DNA of 64,000 bases from Trichobilharzia szidati (GCA_944472155.2 OX235272.1:12508354-12572353), one strand, 5' to 3'. Counted from the stretch's first letter, positions 41,197 to 51,475 are shown. The notes: generated from the letters alone by a model not told the origin. Numbers and translations are program-made.

Positions 41197-41655
41197 AATG
41201 TCAAGTGATCCACAACCGAAAACTCAGCGAGGCGTTTGCAGAAAACACAGGAGTCACACAAGGGTGCTTATTATCACCAATGATATTCCTAATTGTGGTG
41301 GACTGAACTGGATTATGCGTCAGACAGTGGGAAACGAGAAGACAGGGATATCCTGTCTGGACCGACATGAAGAATCTAGAAGAAATGGATTTCGCGCTTG
41401 GATGATTTATGTTTGATGTCACACAAAATCGAAGACTTAGAGGTGAGAACCGACAAACTGGTCGAAGAAGCAGCAAAGACAGGACAGGACTGCAGGTGAA
41501 CATAGACAAGACGGAGGTTATGAAAATAACCAACCAACAACAAAAAAAAACAACAGCAGCAACATCCAGTGCCAATCACCATCAACGGGAGGGATTTGAA
41601 AGAGGTTACTTCATTCACTTATCTAGGCGACCAGCATTGTCTCAACTACAGGCAA
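41197..41655 (+). mobile_element. RTE-B1 LINE, internal fragment
   Basis: From GTCAAGTGATCCACAACCG (QVIHN) through GGGTGCTTATTATCACC (motif B, Leu codon intact) and the catalytic region with the shared 4-base insertion (GATTTCGCGCTTGGATGAT, 41,389-41,407) to the Gln-rich linker, ending at CTACAGGCA. Truncated at both ends. Confidence 0.82.
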
Positions 41656-41723
41656 AGTCACATCGTAAATCAACACACTATAGATGTATCGCACAACCAT
41701 AAAGGGAAGCATTAAAATTAGAG

Positions 41724-41958
41724 TTTTTTGTTTCCTTCACGTTCCCCAGTGGAACATAGGGCTTCAAGCTACTGGCTTGAAGTTTCTGTAGCAGTGTTTA
41801 TTTTACAGGATGGGGCTGCTAGGTTCATGCCCAACCTTTCCTCTTCACCAACACTGTTTCTGGCTTAGTGAGGTAAAGGAGTGCGTCTGTGGCCGGGGAT
41901 CAAACCCCGGACCACGTGAATGGCCGGCGTGCGTCCTAACCGCTATGCCACGAACACA
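41724..41958 (-). mobile_element. tRNA-derived SINE-1
   Basis: The complete layout is readable on the minus strand: GTGGCATAGCGGTTAGGACGC (A-box), GGTTTGATCCCCGG (B-box, one change, 41,897-41,912), the GCTAGCAGCCCCATCC-type middle, the CTTCAAGCC hairpin and CCCTATGTTCCACTGGGGAACGTGAAGGAAAC. Confidence 0.83.
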
Positions 41959-42169
41959 CAGACAACATTTTACTACGCTAAAAAATTAAACTTAAACAAT
42001 GAAAGTCAACAGATAAACAACAACATTAGATTAGATTAGACAGGGACAAAGACAGGTAATCAGGATCTAGTCGGCATAAGATACACAAATGTCAGAATAA
42101 TGACTTACAGTCTAGAAGAAAAATGCAATATGATGATTAGAAATTTAGTTGAAACATTCAGGGTAAGTA

Positions 42170-43250
42170 TAAAAATATTCTAATCAGATCATTCAGGAGG
42201 GATTCTACAAACAATCACTCAGTCAGCTCGTCACTACATTAGTTGAAAGGCATCTGAATACATGCGAAAAATGGTTTAAAACCATACTCTCCGACCCCCA
42301 GCACCCCCTATTCCCAACTTGCGCCTTGTATCTCATCCAGTAGAACTAGAGATCAGTATAAAATAATCTATGCTCGTACAACCAAGTACAGGAACTCAAC
42401 TATACCATACTTGGCCCGTGTTCTAAGCGACAGAGACAATGTTAGGCGCGAAACCTATGACTTGCTTTGTTGTTAATAACATAATTTTAGGCTCTTTTAT
42501 TTCTCTCTTATTTTGTATTCTATAGTGAACTCCTTCTTAAACATACTTAGCTACCTAAATTATTAATATTGGCTTACATTTTTGTACTTTACTGTATTCC
42601 TTCTTTTGTGTATCTACTGGTTCCGACTATATTAGCACTATGAGTATTACAAAATTGTCCTTTCATTAACCATCATGTAATTATTAGTTTTGTGGTTGTT
42701 TTTTCTAATTTTTATTTTTTTCGGCAATATTAACTGACAATCATTGGTTGTGAATGCCATTGTCACCACCATAAAATTTTGTATTATTCAGGATTACTCA
42801 CACTACTACTACAAACACTGCATTAGACCTGACAATGCAAAACAAAACAACAACTCTGAAATGTTATTTTATGATTGTTTAGTGTTGGTTTCAACCAAAT
42901 TAACTGATCTTATTGGCGATAAACATTTTTAAATATCATTTCATAACTTCTTGTAGACTATAGCTTTACTGTCACTATGCACAATTATATCATAGCTTCC
43001 ACTATCCAATACTGAGATATTAGTATATGCTGTTTATTTTCCTTCCTGCTTCTTGGTATTTTTTCGTATTTGGTTTTTAATTATTTTTGTGTCTTTTTGC
43101 TGATCTTGTCTTTATATTTATTTTTTTGAAATACTCCTTTTAAACGTTGTATAAAATTAGATGCAAATATTGTAGATATGTGCTGAAAATTCCACACTGT
43201 ACCACTAGTACTGTTTCTGGAATAAAGCAAATTATTAGTATTATTATTAA
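42170..43250 (+). mobile_element. CR1-like LINE, C-terminal relic and 3' UTR
   Basis: 42,200-42,475 matches the better-preserved frame at 57,404-57,697 on the other strand (SVSSLVERHLNTCEKW, IIYARTTKYRNST, VLSDRDNV in broken frames). A long 3' UTR ends TTCCACACTGTACCACTAGTACTGTTTCTGGAATAAAGCAAATTATTAGTATTATT. Confidence 0.8.
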
Positions 43251-43400
43251 AACCAAATCAAAAATCTTGAAGTTTTTCACAGGATTTCACATCTTTTAAT
43301 ATCATCACCCTAATATTTTGAATCTCAATTCACAAACTTTTATACCTGAAAAATATTTTATACGTGATCATTTCACTAATAATACTGTTTATTATATATA

Positions 43401-43652
43401 TTTTTTCACTCCCTCACGTTCTGAGTAGAACTCAGGGTTTTCAAGCTTTAAAGTTTCACGGTGTCAGTGACTCTGTTTATTCCGGGATGGGCCACTAGCC
43501 TCATGTCCAACTTTTCCTCGTTTCCCGGATTACTACTGGCTAGTATTAAACTAGGCGATATTTAGGAGTAGTGCGTTGGTCGGGTCAGGATTCGAACCCG
43601 AAACTGCCCTGTGGTTGGTGAGTATGCTCACCCATTGAACCACCAACACGCT
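43401..43652 (-). mobile_element. tRNA-derived SINE-1, diverged
   Basis: Minus strand: GCGTGTTGGTGGTTCAATGGGTGAGCATACTC (A-box-like), GGGTTCGAATCCTGACC (intact B-box, 43,590-43,606), and a body in SINE-1 order to TTTCAAGCTT...GAGTTCTACTCAGAACGTGAGGGAGTG. Confidence 0.78.
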
Positions 43653-44062
43653 ATGCTTCTAATAAGTATTAAACTTTCAATGTTGACAGACAGTTTTATC
43701 ATTAGTAAACTGTTATAGCCAATCAGATTGCTTTAGGCATCCGGGAAATATTTCATGTCGACCAATAATAGCAATGATAATAATATGAGTTTATCACAAT
43801 TGAAATAAAGGATTAGTAAAGACAAAAAAAATGCAATAATCAGTTAGCATTAAATAATTCTAAGTTAAAGTTGATTAAAGCAAATAGAAAACACCCGTCC
43901 TATTTTATCTCCAAGTAAGTATATTTATTTCCTTTTTATAGAACCTGTTTTCCAGTTATTCGGTGACTTGTAAAACTCACGTAGTTTATTATTTTTTCCG
44001 CTGTCATCTCATAAAATATATATTTGCAATTAATATTGTTCTCTGAGCTGGTTGGTTTAGTT

Positions 44063-44105
44063 GAGGAGCTTTCGTCGTCCTTCTGGACAACATTCCCTTT
44101 CAGCG
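44063..44105 (-). ncRNA. Hammerhead motif, PLE-D, sense copy
   Basis: Minus strand CGCUGAAAGGGAAU, stem II GUUGUCC / GGACGAC with AGAA loop (7 pairs), GAAA, then GCUCC. Box 1 is altered and spaced by extra bases, and helix III AGCU is followed by C in place of U. Confidence 0.5.
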
Positions 44106-44591
44106 AAATATTTAGCATAAAGTGAAATTATTTAAATTTCTTCATGAGCGATAGAATTGCGTCTCCTAGTAACCATCTTTACACATATGTTGACCATTTT
44201 CTATTGACTTGGATTTTAAACTTTCTGGTCACACGATTTACTTTTTATTAGTTGATAAATTTCATCTATATTAGCGTGTTTATTGATTGCATTTTCGTTT
44301 GACTACCAGGCTTCTAGGAATTCCCTGACTGCACTTTTGGTGTTTCCTCTGTCTAAGATTTTGACATTATCCCAATCAAATTGATGACCATAATTGTCTA
44401 TATGCATTGATATTAAAGAATACATATCGTGTCTTTTCACGGCTGATTTGTGTTCTTGGATTCTAATTCGAAGGGGACGCCCACTTTAGCCTATGTAATG
44501 GTCAATACATATGTACAGATGGTTACCGGGAGACGCAATTATATATCACTCATGAAGAAATTTAAATCTTTTCACTTTATGCTAAATATTT

Positions 44592-44638
44592 CGCTGAAAG
44601 GGGATGTTGTCCAGAGGGGAGACGACGAAAGCTCCGCA
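44592..44638 (+). ncRNA. Hammerhead motif, PLE-D, inverted copy
   Basis: Same design as the previous entry on the other strand: CGCUGAAAGGGGAU, GUUGUCC...GAGACGAC, GAAA, GCUCCGCA. It lies in the inverted arm at the truncated 5' end. Confidence 0.48.
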
Positions 44639-44679
44639 ATTAAACCAACCAGCTCAGAGAACACTATTAATTGCAAATC

Positions 44680-45019
44680 ATCCACCTAAGCTACAAATCT
44701 TCTCTATTATTTCAAAACTATATATTAACAGTAAAGAATCAAATACTATTTAGATTTCACCCATTTCTTGCTTTGCATTTCTTTCGTGTGTTGTTTTGAA
44801 GAAAGTATCATCTCGTTTGTCTAAACTACGTAACAACAATAAGCATGAATAGTCTCTAATAACCATGATTACTGCATTTGCAACTATTATTAATCCATCG
44901 AAGGTTTCAAGTGTCGCTTAGTAATTTTTACTGGGATTAAGTTATTTATATAGATTAACGGTCTATTTTTTGTAGCATAAATCCGGTTAATACTACGGAT
45001 TTTACTGTAATATAAGCAA
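44680..45019. other. No recognisable gene or repeat
   Basis: AT-rich spacer. Confidence 0.4.
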
Positions 45020-45421
45020 TATTATTTTTATTATTGTTCCTTTGGGTTCCTAGTAGAACATAGGGCTTCAACTACACGTCTCCACTCGCTTCTGTCTTCT
45101 GCTGTACTTTTCACTTGCATCCATGTTAATCCATACTGTTTCAACTCTTCTTCACACGATCTCCTCCATGTCACCCTTGCACTGAAGTCCCACTCGCCGC
45201 TTCCCTTTCGGGTTCCACTCAAGCTATGGCCTGACGCGCGATGTCACCCAGCCAGTGGCCTCCTCAGCGAGTGAGTGTCCAATCCATCTCCACTTTCTCC
45301 TGCATATTTGTTGGGCGGTCGGTTCTTGTTTTCTTTGTTTCTTCCCATAGTTTGCTTCTTGTTGGTTCTTGTTCTTTCCGGCGGCCATCTGATCTTCAGT
45401 ATAGAGCCAGCGAAGACAGGT
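45020..45421 (-). mobile_element. RTE-B1 LINE 3' end
   Basis: The frame 45,222-45,031 reads SGTRKGSGEWDFSARVTWRRSCEEELKQYGLTWMQVKSTAEDRSEWRRVVEALCSTRNPKEQ, the complete RTE-B1 C-terminus in an open frame; its tail is ATAATAAAAATAATATT on the minus strand. Further back, VERTRTNKKQTMG-like sequence is frame-broken. 5'-truncated at about 45,421. Confidence 0.87.
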
Positions 45422-46259
45422 GAAATAAAAAATGGTTCACTCACTGCAGCTTATTTAAGAATATATTATGAGAAGATCTCATGGCAGTTTCTATTTTTTA
45501 AATTTATTCAAATGGTAGAAGTTACTCAATATGACACTTACTGATTCATAAGCTGATTCCATTTTAACGAGGTGAATACTCACTGGCGAAATACCTCTCC
45601 CTGAAAGATAGCACAGATAATCAGAGCCTTCTGATTTCTGAGCTGTTGTGACTGCCTTCTGACTCCTCTGCTACTTTTGATAATTAATGAATAGATAATG
45701 GTTTTTAACGTCCTGCCCTTTGTTTCTGAACCAAATCACATCTAGGGAACTTTCACCTGCGGGATTTCTCAGTATTATGAAAATTATTGATTAAGATATT
45801 TAAGCTAATGAGAGTCTGCTTTCGCAACCATAGCCAGACACATAAGTACCTGAATGTTACCAATAGTTATGCGATGATGAGACTATCTTGGTGTGGGGTA
45901 GTAATGAGTTAGCAGACTACTACTGATTTAATAAGTGATGATTGCAGTGAAATTATGGTTCACTAGTCGCTTGGCTCATTTCGCTCCGCAGGTAGAGTTT
46001 TGAAGAAGTGATTCTGAGGCCACTAAGTTAGAGTCCTTCCACAACTTAGACTTTTATTTCACCTTCAATCATAATACATAGTAACAAATAATTATTCCCT
46101 TAAAATCGACCACTTTTAGGCCTCCTCCCGTTATGCCTGAAAGAAGAGTTGGCTAATTCAATAATACTTCATGAATAACAAGCCTCTGCCAGCTGTTTAA
46201 ATGCTGCCTTACTTTATATACCACTAGTTGACTGAATTGAGTAGGTTAATAGCACTGAT
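45422..46259. other. No recognisable gene or repeat
   Basis: About 840 bp with no repeat match elsewhere in the window and no protein-like frame. Confidence 0.5.
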
Positions 46260-47150
46260 ATAATAATAATTTGCTTTATTCCAAAACAGTACTTGTCATA
46301 CAGAATGGAATTCTCAGCATTTTGTTGACTACAGTATTGCATCCAGTTAGTACATTATCAATAAATAGAATTCTACATAGATTAAGGAAATCTCACTTCA
46401 TTATTACAACAACATATTGGCATGTTTGTAGCGAAGCCAAAATTGAACAGAGTGTTTGAAGGTGTTAGAAAAGTAGGTGCTATCATATTTACTGGCGTAA
46501 GCGGAAGAAAGAAACAAAGCAGCACATAACGGAGTAAAGAAAGAAAAGATAGAGAGAAAAGGAAAAGAAAGAAAGAAAATGTTGTACCGATAAATGATAT
46601 GAGTTGGAAAGACGAGGTCCAGTTGTTCTACTGACTATTTAATGAATTATAGGTGTCACACCTAATGCTTTGTTTATCGCACAGAACACGAGCTGAGTAG
46701 GGTATGGTTGAGTTTTTGTACTTGCTAGTGCGAGCATATAGTTTTCTATGTAGGCTTCTGGTTTTGCCTGATGAGATAGATGCGAGGGGAGAGTTGTGAG
46801 TGAAGAGGGTGGTTTGAGTTAGATAAAGTGGATTTGGCCAATTTTTCACATCAGTCCATGTACCTGTCAACCAGAATATTAAGAAGCTCTTTAAGTGGCA
46901 CATTTCTTACCCTGCTGATAACCTTTATCATCCTGCGTAATATGATGTTATAGTCTTTTTTCAGTAGCCCTGGAAAAACTAAGAGGGAACAATAGAGAAT
47001 AATAGGCCGAATGCGAGAGTTAACGAATTGTAGGAGCAAGGGTTGGGTTATACCAGAATGTTTTTAACTTCTTGATGTAGAAGGTAAGATGGAATATTTT
47101 CTTAGAAATCGCCAAGATATGAGACGACCAGGAAAGATTAGCAGACCTTA
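46260..47150 (-). mobile_element. CR1-like LINE, C-terminal relic and 3' end
   Basis: Minus frames 47,039-46,851 (LLQFVNSRIRPIILYCSLLVFPGLLKKDYNI) and 46,903-46,628 (SGKTRSLHRKLYARTSKYKNSTIPYSARVL) are homologous to 30.4-30.84 kb, with one frame shift between. The 3' end is TTTTGGAATAAAGCAAATTATTATTATA on the minus strand. Confidence 0.83.
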
Positions 47151-47526
47151 GTGGCCTGTTCGAATTTTGGGCCTGCTATTATAATATCTACATATTGCAT
47201 CCAATCTACCGTTTATTCTCATTTATTTACCACCTAAATATGAATTCTAACAGGATCATTTTACTTATATCAACTAGAAGTGCTTGCTGGCCAGGTCGAA
47301 GTTATCTAAACACCGGATGGCTCTTTCACTGGCTTCGGGTTAAGCTCATCAATGGTGTATCCAGTTTGACCGAGTCTGCCCGAATTCTGCCTGGCTACTT
47401 AAGCTAACTATTCATATTACATCGAATTGGATTCGCGATTCCCAATTTGCACTGTTTTCTTTAGAAACTGAAATTATACAGATCACAATGGAGAAGATTT
47501 GTAGCTCAGGTGGATGATTTTGGTGT
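47151..47526. other. No recognisable gene or repeat
   Basis: Spacer between a CR1-like copy and PLE-D; no support for a gene. Confidence 0.4.
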
Positions 47527-47556
47527 GGTTGTGTTCTCTGAGCTGGATAGTTAATT

Positions 47557-47598
47557 TGCGAAGCTTTTATCACCCTACTGGGTGACATCTTCAGCGCA
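47557..47598 (-). ncRNA. Hammerhead ribozyme, PLE-D, sense copy
   Basis: Helix I UGCG / CGCA, box 1 CUGAAGA intact, stem II UCACCC / GGGUGA with AGUA loop, then UAAAA where GAAA is expected (G12 to A), helix III AGCU, U cleavage base before CGCA. One core substitution. Confidence 0.68.
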
Positions 47599-48227
47599 CA
47601 CTTCAATTCAATGAAGTGAGCTTTTAGATTTCTCCACGAGTTTATTAATCATCTCTCCCGGTGACTTTGGACGTGATTGGTTGTTTTTGTGAGTTTTCAC
47701 ACCTTCTAGGCTACTTGTATTGTCACTCATTGTTTCTTTGACTTGAATTTCGACCCTTTGTGTGTGAGGTTTCTTTCTTATCGGTTGATAAATTTTGTCA
47801 ATCTAGATGTGTCTATTGATTGATGATTCACTGGAATGCCAAGCTTCTAAAAGTTCTCTAGCATTCTTGTTGTTTCCTCTGTCTAATATTTGAACGTTGT
47901 CCCAATCGAACTGATGCCCGTGGTTGTCTGTATGTAGTGATATGAGTGATGGAGTGGATGTCATGTCTTTTGACGGCTAGCTTATGTTCGTGGATACGAA
48001 GACGAAGAGGACGTCCACTTTGGCCAATGTAGTGTTTTTCGCAGTTGTTACAATTTATCTTGTAGATGATGTTGGTTTTATCTTCTTTCGGTGTTCAGTT
48101 CCAAAACAAGTAGCCTAGAAGGTGTGAAAACACACAAAAACAACCAATCATATCCAAGGTCATCGTGAGAGATGATTAATAAGCTCGTGGAGAAATCTAA
48201 AAGCTCACTTCAATTTAAATTGAAGTA

Positions 48228-48269
48228 TGCGCTGAAGATGTCACCTGGTAGGGTGATGAAAGCATCGCA
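48228..48269 (+). ncRNA. Hammerhead ribozyme, PLE-D, inverted copy
   Basis: Helix I UGCG / CGCA, box 1 CUGAAGA, stem II UCACC / GGUGA, box 2 GAAA intact, then GCAUCGCA: helix III AGC-A-U is altered from AGCU, with UC before GCA. Core boxes are fully intact here, in contrast to the partner arm. Confidence 0.7.
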
Positions 48270-48589
48270 AATTAACTATCCAGCTCAGAGAACACAACCA
48301 CATCAAAAACAGATCACAATGTGTGATCTGATTAATACCATCAGTGGCAGTAAAGAAAGCTAGCAAAAGATGCATGACAATTTATACTATTGATTGAATG
48401 ATCGATATGTGTGTTTGGATACCACTCACATTTTATCTACTTGAAATTGTCCCACACAATCCCGATTATAACAAACCCTAAGTATTTAGTAAAATTGTAG
48501 ACTTTGAGTGGTACTGAATCTGGACTACACTGTGTGAACGCTTCTCGATAAACGGACAACTAAGTTTCATGCAACCGGTTCCCTTTATT

Positions 48590-48632
48590 GATAATACGAG
48601 CTCGTTTTATTTCGTGGATTCTCATCAACTGC
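48590..48632 (-). ncRNA. Hammerhead motif, PLE-A, 3' arm
   Basis: Minus strand GCAG-UUGAUGA (C3 to U)-GAAUCCAC-GAAA, helix III UAAAACG-AGCU-CGUAUUAU, then C. The expected CUGC partner of helix I is absent because the element ends here, so the insertion boundary coincides with the predicted cleavage point. Confidence 0.6.
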
Positions 48633-49091
48633 ATACATCCTAAACAAAATCAAATTATAGGTTTCAAGAAAGTTGTGGAACATACTTTTTCATAAATACT
48701 TTGAGTTATAGATAGAAGGCATAAGGAACATAATTCCAGAATTTGATGTAGGTAGACAGATTATTCGGTGTCAAAAAACAACTAATTATATATAGTGGAA
48801 TTGGATAAGAGGGGTAAGAGTTCAGATTTCTATTGGAAAACAACACAGATTGGTTAGAGGCACATTACAGGGTCAGGGTCAGAGAACAAAGTAAATTTAC
48901 ACATCTTGTGGTGGAGAGTTTAAGAGGGTGGGGGTGAATAGTGAAGTAACATTTATAACTTAAACAGACAAACAATTAAGTAGATTTAGAAACTTGAAGG
49001 TCAAAATTGAATAGAATGTTACGTAACAAGACAAACACACAGGCATACTGACAGAAAGGCAAACCAAAAATAAAATAAAATAGAGTTAGGG

Positions 49092-50849
49092 TTACCAAGG
49101 TAGTGAAAGATTAATCACACTATCTTTCTGTACACAAAGGTCTGGTCGAAATCTCTTGATAGCAATGGCTTCTGCGAAGCGAAGTAGCCGTGGGTCTCTT
49201 TGTGTATTGATTATTTTGAAGGCTTGGCTGATTTCTACTGTATATCCTGTGTCAATTAGATGTCTGGCGATTGCACTTGATAACCCTTTTCTTCATTTTG
49301 TACGGAGACTCTTAGGAATGTGCTCAGAAAATCTAGTAGATGCTGTCCTCTCAGTCCTTCCTATGTACTTGCTACCGCAGGTGCACGTGAATTGGTAAAT
49401 GCAGTTGGAGTTGACGTGAGTAGGGAACTCATCTACTTTTGACTGGGTTAACGAGCACACAGTGTTGTGAAGTAGGATCAGTCTGGCGGCTGGGAACGTT
49501 CTTTTTAATGCACCTGTGATTCTTTTTTGTGTTCTTGTGGATACGTCTTCCCCTTTGTACGCTAGACAGATGAAAACTGGTTTCTTTTCAACGGTGTCGG
49601 GTTTCGGTTTGTGTACTTCTTCATTTCTATACTTTAATATGAAATTTCTGGGATATCCATTCTCGATAAGGTTCTTTTCGATGACTGCGAGTTCTTCTTC
49701 AATCTTGTCTTCTGAACATATTTCTTTGGCTCTGCTGAAGAGCGTTTTTATTAGACATCGTTTGTAACTGGTTGGGCAAAAGCTATGATAATGTAGGTAT
49801 TGACCAGTCCAAGTTTCTTTCCTGTAGACAGATTTTTGAATTGTCCCATCGTTTCTTCTTTTTATGTTGACATCTAGGAAATGGAACTGGTTGTTTCTTT
49901 CGTAGTCAATTGTGAATGCGATGTTGGGATGGGCCGCGTTGAGTTTCTCAAACATTGTGGACGCGTGTTCTATATCATTGCAGACCACAAACGTGTCGTC
50001 GACATATCTGCAGTAATAGGTGGTTCTTTCTATTTCTTCTTCCATTTGAGTCTGTTCAAGATGAGCCATGAATATGTCAGCAAGAACAGGACCCAGAGGT
50101 GAACCCATAGCCACCCCGTCAATCTGCCGGTACAGCTGATTGTTGAATCGGAATTGAATATTCTTTGTACATAGAAATAACAATTTGCGTAGCTCATTTT
50201 CTGGAAGAGGGAGCAGTTCGGACTGCTGGCATATGATTTTTACTGTTTCTTTGATGGGTATGCTGGCAAACAGTAAACAAACGTCTTATGACACGAGAAG
50301 TCTATCTGAAATATCGAGTTGATCTAATTCTTGTGAAAACTGGAAGGAATCTTTGATACTGTGAGCTGCCAGCTTTTTTCGAATGGGTTCCAGCTTTTGG
50401 GCAAAAAAAAAAAAAAAAAAAAAAAATGGTGATTTCACCATTGATATTATAGGTCTCAATGGTACATCACTTTTTCGGACTTTGGGTTGACCGTACATGA
50501 ATGGTACACGCGAACCCCTTGGTTTAAGGTCGTTGTAAGTGCTGTTGTCTATTAGCCCTTCTTTAAGTAGTCCTTTGAGGTGCTTGCTTACTTTATTTTC
50601 GAAGGCCGCTGTTGCTTCTTTTTTGGACGTATCGACTTGAAATCTTATTGGATCATCGAGAATGGTTTTCATTTTTGAGATGTAGTCTCGGCGGTTCATT
50701 ATTACGACACCTGAGCCTTTGTCTGGTTTGAGAATGACGATGTTTTCATTATTTCGTAGGTTTTTTATTGCTGTTCTGTGTTCTTTAGTAAATAATTTTG
50801 AGTGTGCCTCTAACCAATCTGTGTTGTTTTCCAATAGAAATCTGAACTC
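49092..50849 (-). pseudogene. PLE-A reverse transcriptase plus GIY-YIG endonuclease, two in-frame stops
   Basis: One continuous frame of about 585 codons, with a TAA at 50,286-50,288 and a TGA at 49,293-49,295 (probably CGA to TGA). In order: N-terminal NIVILKPDKGSGVVIM, PKVRKSDVPLRPIIS, eight Phe from a T24 tract (50,403-50,426), DRLLVS-stop where motif A begins, motif B GVAMGSPLGPVLADIF, motif C YCRYVDDTFVV (near 50,006), thumb FLDVNIKRRNDGTIQKSVYRKE, linker, then NCIYQFTCTCGSKYIGRTER and the CVQKDSVINLSLPW terminus. No ATG at the start; upstream of 50,850 is a stop. Catalytic residues of motif C and Y-I-G are intact. Confidence 0.92.
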
Positions 50850-51033
50850 TTACCCCTCTTATCCAATTCCACTATATATAATTAGTTGTTTTTTGACACC
50901 GAATAATCTGTCTACCTACATCAAATTCTGGAATTATGTTCCTTATGCCTTCTATCTATAACTCAAAGTATTTATGAAAAAGTATGTTCCACAACTTTCT
51001 TGAAACCTATAATTTGATTTTGTTTAGGATGTA

Positions 51034-51072
51034 TGCAGTTGATGAGAATCCACGAAGGAAAACTAAGTATTC
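51034..51072 (+). ncRNA. Hammerhead motif, PLE-A, 5' inverted arm (damaged)
   Basis: GCAG-UUGAUGA-GAAUCCAC-GAAG then GAAAACUAAGUAUUC: the box 2 region reads GAAG, and helix III does not pair. Antisense to the PLE reading frame. Confidence 0.5.
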
Positions 51073-51189
51073 ATTTTGAAGGCTTAAAAACTGACAGATA
51101 GAATTATTCCATTGTAGTAATAATTTACCCACTACCAACCTCCATCAATCGAATCCTGAACCATCAAGTTACATGGAGAGCTTGTAGAC

Positions 51190-51475
51190 CGTTGTAGACC
51201 ACTGAGGAAATTCGTTGGTGTTTCCGTCTTCCCGTAGAGATGCCAGATATTGAAACCTGATTCTCTCTTATGCAAAGCGAGAACTCCACCACAGAGAGCC
51301 TCACCTCTGGCTGGTCCATACCTAAACCTGGTCTAGCCGTTTATTAAACTGTAGAAAGATGGGAGGTTGGGTGTGAGGCTAGCAACCTTAACCCGTTAAA
51401 GCAACACCATCTTTAATGAAAATTGAAAGATAAAAAAGTCCTGTGTTCCACATAGGACAAAATATTTTACCAATC
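51190..51475 (+). mobile_element. SINE-1-like element, diverged
   Basis: CCTCACCTCTGGCTGGTCC, AACTGTAGAAAGATGGGAGGTTGGGTGTGAGGCTAGCAACC and GTCCTGTGTTCCACATAGGAC follow the SINE-1 order. The tRNA-like head is not convincing. Confidence 0.55.

Larger units (their letters stand above)
44022..44679 (-). mobile_element. PLE-D, foldback copy
   Basis: Inverted arms 44,022-44,198 and 44,497-44,679 (about 180 bp, roughly 90% identical), each with a hammerhead, enclose a short coding relic (44,200-44,500 minus: RPLRIRIQEHKSAVKRHDMYSLISMHIDNYGHQFDWDNVKIL and AVREFLEAW). Severely 5'-truncated inside the GIY-YIG domain. Confidence 0.83.
47527..48306 (-). mobile_element. PLE-D, foldback copy
   Basis: Inverted arms 47,527-47,718 and 48,107-48,306 (about 195 bp) enclose a coding relic on the minus strand (48,100-47,760: NIIYKINCNNCEKHYIGQSGRPLRLRIHEHKLAVKRHD, a good GIY-YIG core with CxxC, then a WDNVQILDRGNNKNARELLEAW-type end in shifted frames). 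Each arm carries a hammerhead. Confidence 0.85.
48590..51072 (-). mobile_element. PLE-A, most complete Penelope-like element of the window
   Basis: Inverted arms 48,590-48,866 and 50,803-51,062 are almost identical (only a couple of differences at the outer ends), indicating a recent insertion or recent conversion. Between them lies one RT plus endonuclease frame (49,092-50,849). The arms run into the first codons of that frame, so they are not simple terminal repeats. Each has a hammerhead. The N-terminal part of the PLE protein is missing. Confidence 0.9.

Noticed and set aside
41201..41575. 124-codon open frame on the minus strand
   Set aside because: Antisense of an RTE-B1 LINE copy; the sense strand carries the RT motifs.
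49881..50102. Plus-strand frames of 70-80 codons across 49.2-50.1 kb
   Set aside because: All are antisense shadows of the PLE-A RT/endonuclease frame.
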